A program made the translations under genes and the position numbers. This document shows positions 63,227 through 64,000 of a stretch of DNA of 64,000 nucleotides, piece after piece. The notes under the pieces are model-generated. The model saw only the letters and a list, made by a program, of their open reading frames with translations, did no database searches and had not been told where the DNA came from. Positions within the stretch are counted from its first letter, which is position 1; each line of letters begins with the position of its first letter. This DNA comes from DASWZN01 sp963841635. GTDB lineage: Bacteria > Acidobacteriota > Terriglobia > Bryobacterales > Bryobacteraceae. The stretch spans positions 4,154,001 through 4,218,000 of the forward strand of contig CAWJDO010000002.1 in NCBI GenBank assembly GCA_963841635.1, written 5' to 3'.

Positions 63227-64000
63227 GTGAAAGTCGGCGTGTTCACTGCACTGCTCGCGAATTTGTCGCTCGACCAGGTCATCGCGAAGCTGAAGGCCCT
63301 GGACATACACACCGTGGAGCTGGGCACGGGGAATTATCCCGGCGACCCGCACTGCAAACTCTCCATGCTCGACGACGCCGCGGCGCTGGCCGGCTTCCAG
63401 GCGAACATCGCCGCCGCCGGCGTCGCCATCAGCGCGCTGAGCTGTCACGGAGAGCCGCTGCATCCCAACGCCGAGATCGCCGAAAAGAGCCGCGAGACCA
63501 GCCGTCGCACCATCCTGCTGGCCGAGAAGCTGGGCGTGCCGGTGGTGGTCGATTTCTCCGGCTGCCCTGGCGATACCGACAAGGCGACCTACCCCAACTG
63601 GGTGACCTGCGCCTGGCCTCCGCACTTCGGCGACATCCTGGAGTGGCAGTGGCGCGAGAAGGCGATCCCGTACTGGACCGAGCGCACGAAGTTCGCCGCC
63701 GATCACGGCGTGAAGGTCGCGCTCGAGATGCACCCCGGCTTCCTGGTCTACAATCCGGAAGCGATGCTGCGGCTGCGCGAGGCGGCGGGTGCGAACCTGG
63801 GATGTAACTTCGATCCCAGCCACCTGTTCTGGCAGGGCATCGATCCCATCAAAGCGGTTCGCATTCTAGGCGACGCCATTTTTCACGTACACGCCAAGGA
63901 CACGCAGATCTACGACTACAACCTGCCGCGCACCGGCGTGCTCGACACCAAGAAATACACCGACGAGCGCAACCGCTCCTGGATTTTCCGCTCGGTGGGC
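63227..64000 (+). CDS. Sugar-phosphate isomerase/epimerase (partial, runs off the end)
   Basis: 258 codons are in the window and the frame is still open at the end, so the gene is truncated by the window edge. It begins MKVGVFTALLANLSLDQVIA, and AAGVAISALSCHGEPLHPNA then VALEMHPGFLVYNPEAM and GCNFDPSHLFWQGIDP match xylose-isomerase-like TIM barrels (AP-endonuclease family 2). The acidic and His ligands in E-M-H and D-P-S-H would bind a divalent metal. GTG 63227 is supported by AAGGAGGA six bases upstream. The exact sugar is unknown. Confidence 0.85.
   Translation, partial: MKVGVFTALLANLSLDQVIAKLKALDIHTVELGTGNYPGDPHCKLSMLDDAAALAGFQANIAAAGVAISALSCHGEPLHPNAEIAEKSRETSRRTILLAEKLGVPVVVDFSGCPGDTDKATYPNWVTCAWPPHFGDILEWQWREKAIPYWTERTKFAADHGVKVALEMHPGFLVYNPEAMLRLREAAGANLGCNFDPSHLFWQGIDPIKAVRILGDAIFHVHAKDTQIYDYNLPRTGVLDTKKYTDERNRSWIFRSVG

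Overview
The window is GC-rich, densely coding chromosomal DNA from a Gram-negative bacterium that I place in the phylum Acidobacteriota, probably near Solibacter/Bryobacterales. The placement is an inference from gene content. It rests on a VWFA-related Acidobacterial-type secreted protein, an ADOP-like macrolide-exporter-type permease, a tricorn-like S41 protease, a menaquinone futalosine pathway, a DUF3300/DUF2950 pair, many secreted proteins of unknown function and several dispersed intergenic repeats. No rRNA, tRNA, CRISPR array, complete insertion sequence or prophage was seen.

Layout. 0-8 kb: a Cys-rich unknown protein, tadA, a four-gene ABC exporter operon (two permeases, HlyD adaptor, ATPase), then a secreted unknown protein, an N-acetyltransferase and an isoprenylcysteine-methyltransferase-like protein. 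8-17.5 kb: a tricorn-like protease, then a translationally coupled envelope-stress-type operon on the minus strand (ECF sigma factor, zinc anti-sigma factor fused to HEAT repeats, DUF4097 protein, double-PDZ protein), with a divergent RodZ-like gene. 17.5-27 kb: rubrerythrin, pgsA, a coiled-coil protein, a VWFA protein, a large PAS/GAF hybrid histidine kinase, a small basic secreted peptide, membrane zinc-ribbon proteins and a cold-shock gene with a long leader. 27-33 kb: a DUF433/DUF5615 toxin-antitoxin pair, cydAB and a glycan-degradation pair. 33-37.7 kb: perR-katG with a palindrome at its start, and two overlapping RlaP-type nucleotidyltransferases. 37.7-48 kb: an ADOP permease, a receiver/CpaE-like ATPase, a DUF5367/TetR pair with its own palindrome, a transglutaminase-like protein, a GH31 glycosidase, a lipoprotein and mqnA-mqnC. 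48-58 kb: a CreD-like protein with an operator-like inverted repeat, signalling proteins (receiver, GAF-ANTAR, GAF-GAF-PP2C), AIM24, DUF1697, DinB, DUF72 and lysA. 58-64 kb: a beta-propeller-like secreted protein, a 0.8 kb non-coding stretch with a ~96 bp tandem array, the DUF3300/DUF2950 pair, a secreted LolA-like protein and the start of a sugar-phosphate isomerase/epimerase that runs off the end.

How the genes work together. The themes are aerobic respiration under low oxygen (cytochrome bd fed by menaquinone), peroxide defence (PerR, KatG, rubrerythrin), envelope stress and export (sigma/anti-sigma operon, two ABC systems, CreD) and polysaccharide use (GH63-like, acetyl esterase, GH31). 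The least explained items are the tandem RlaP pair, the ~96 bp repeat array and the Cys-rich first gene.
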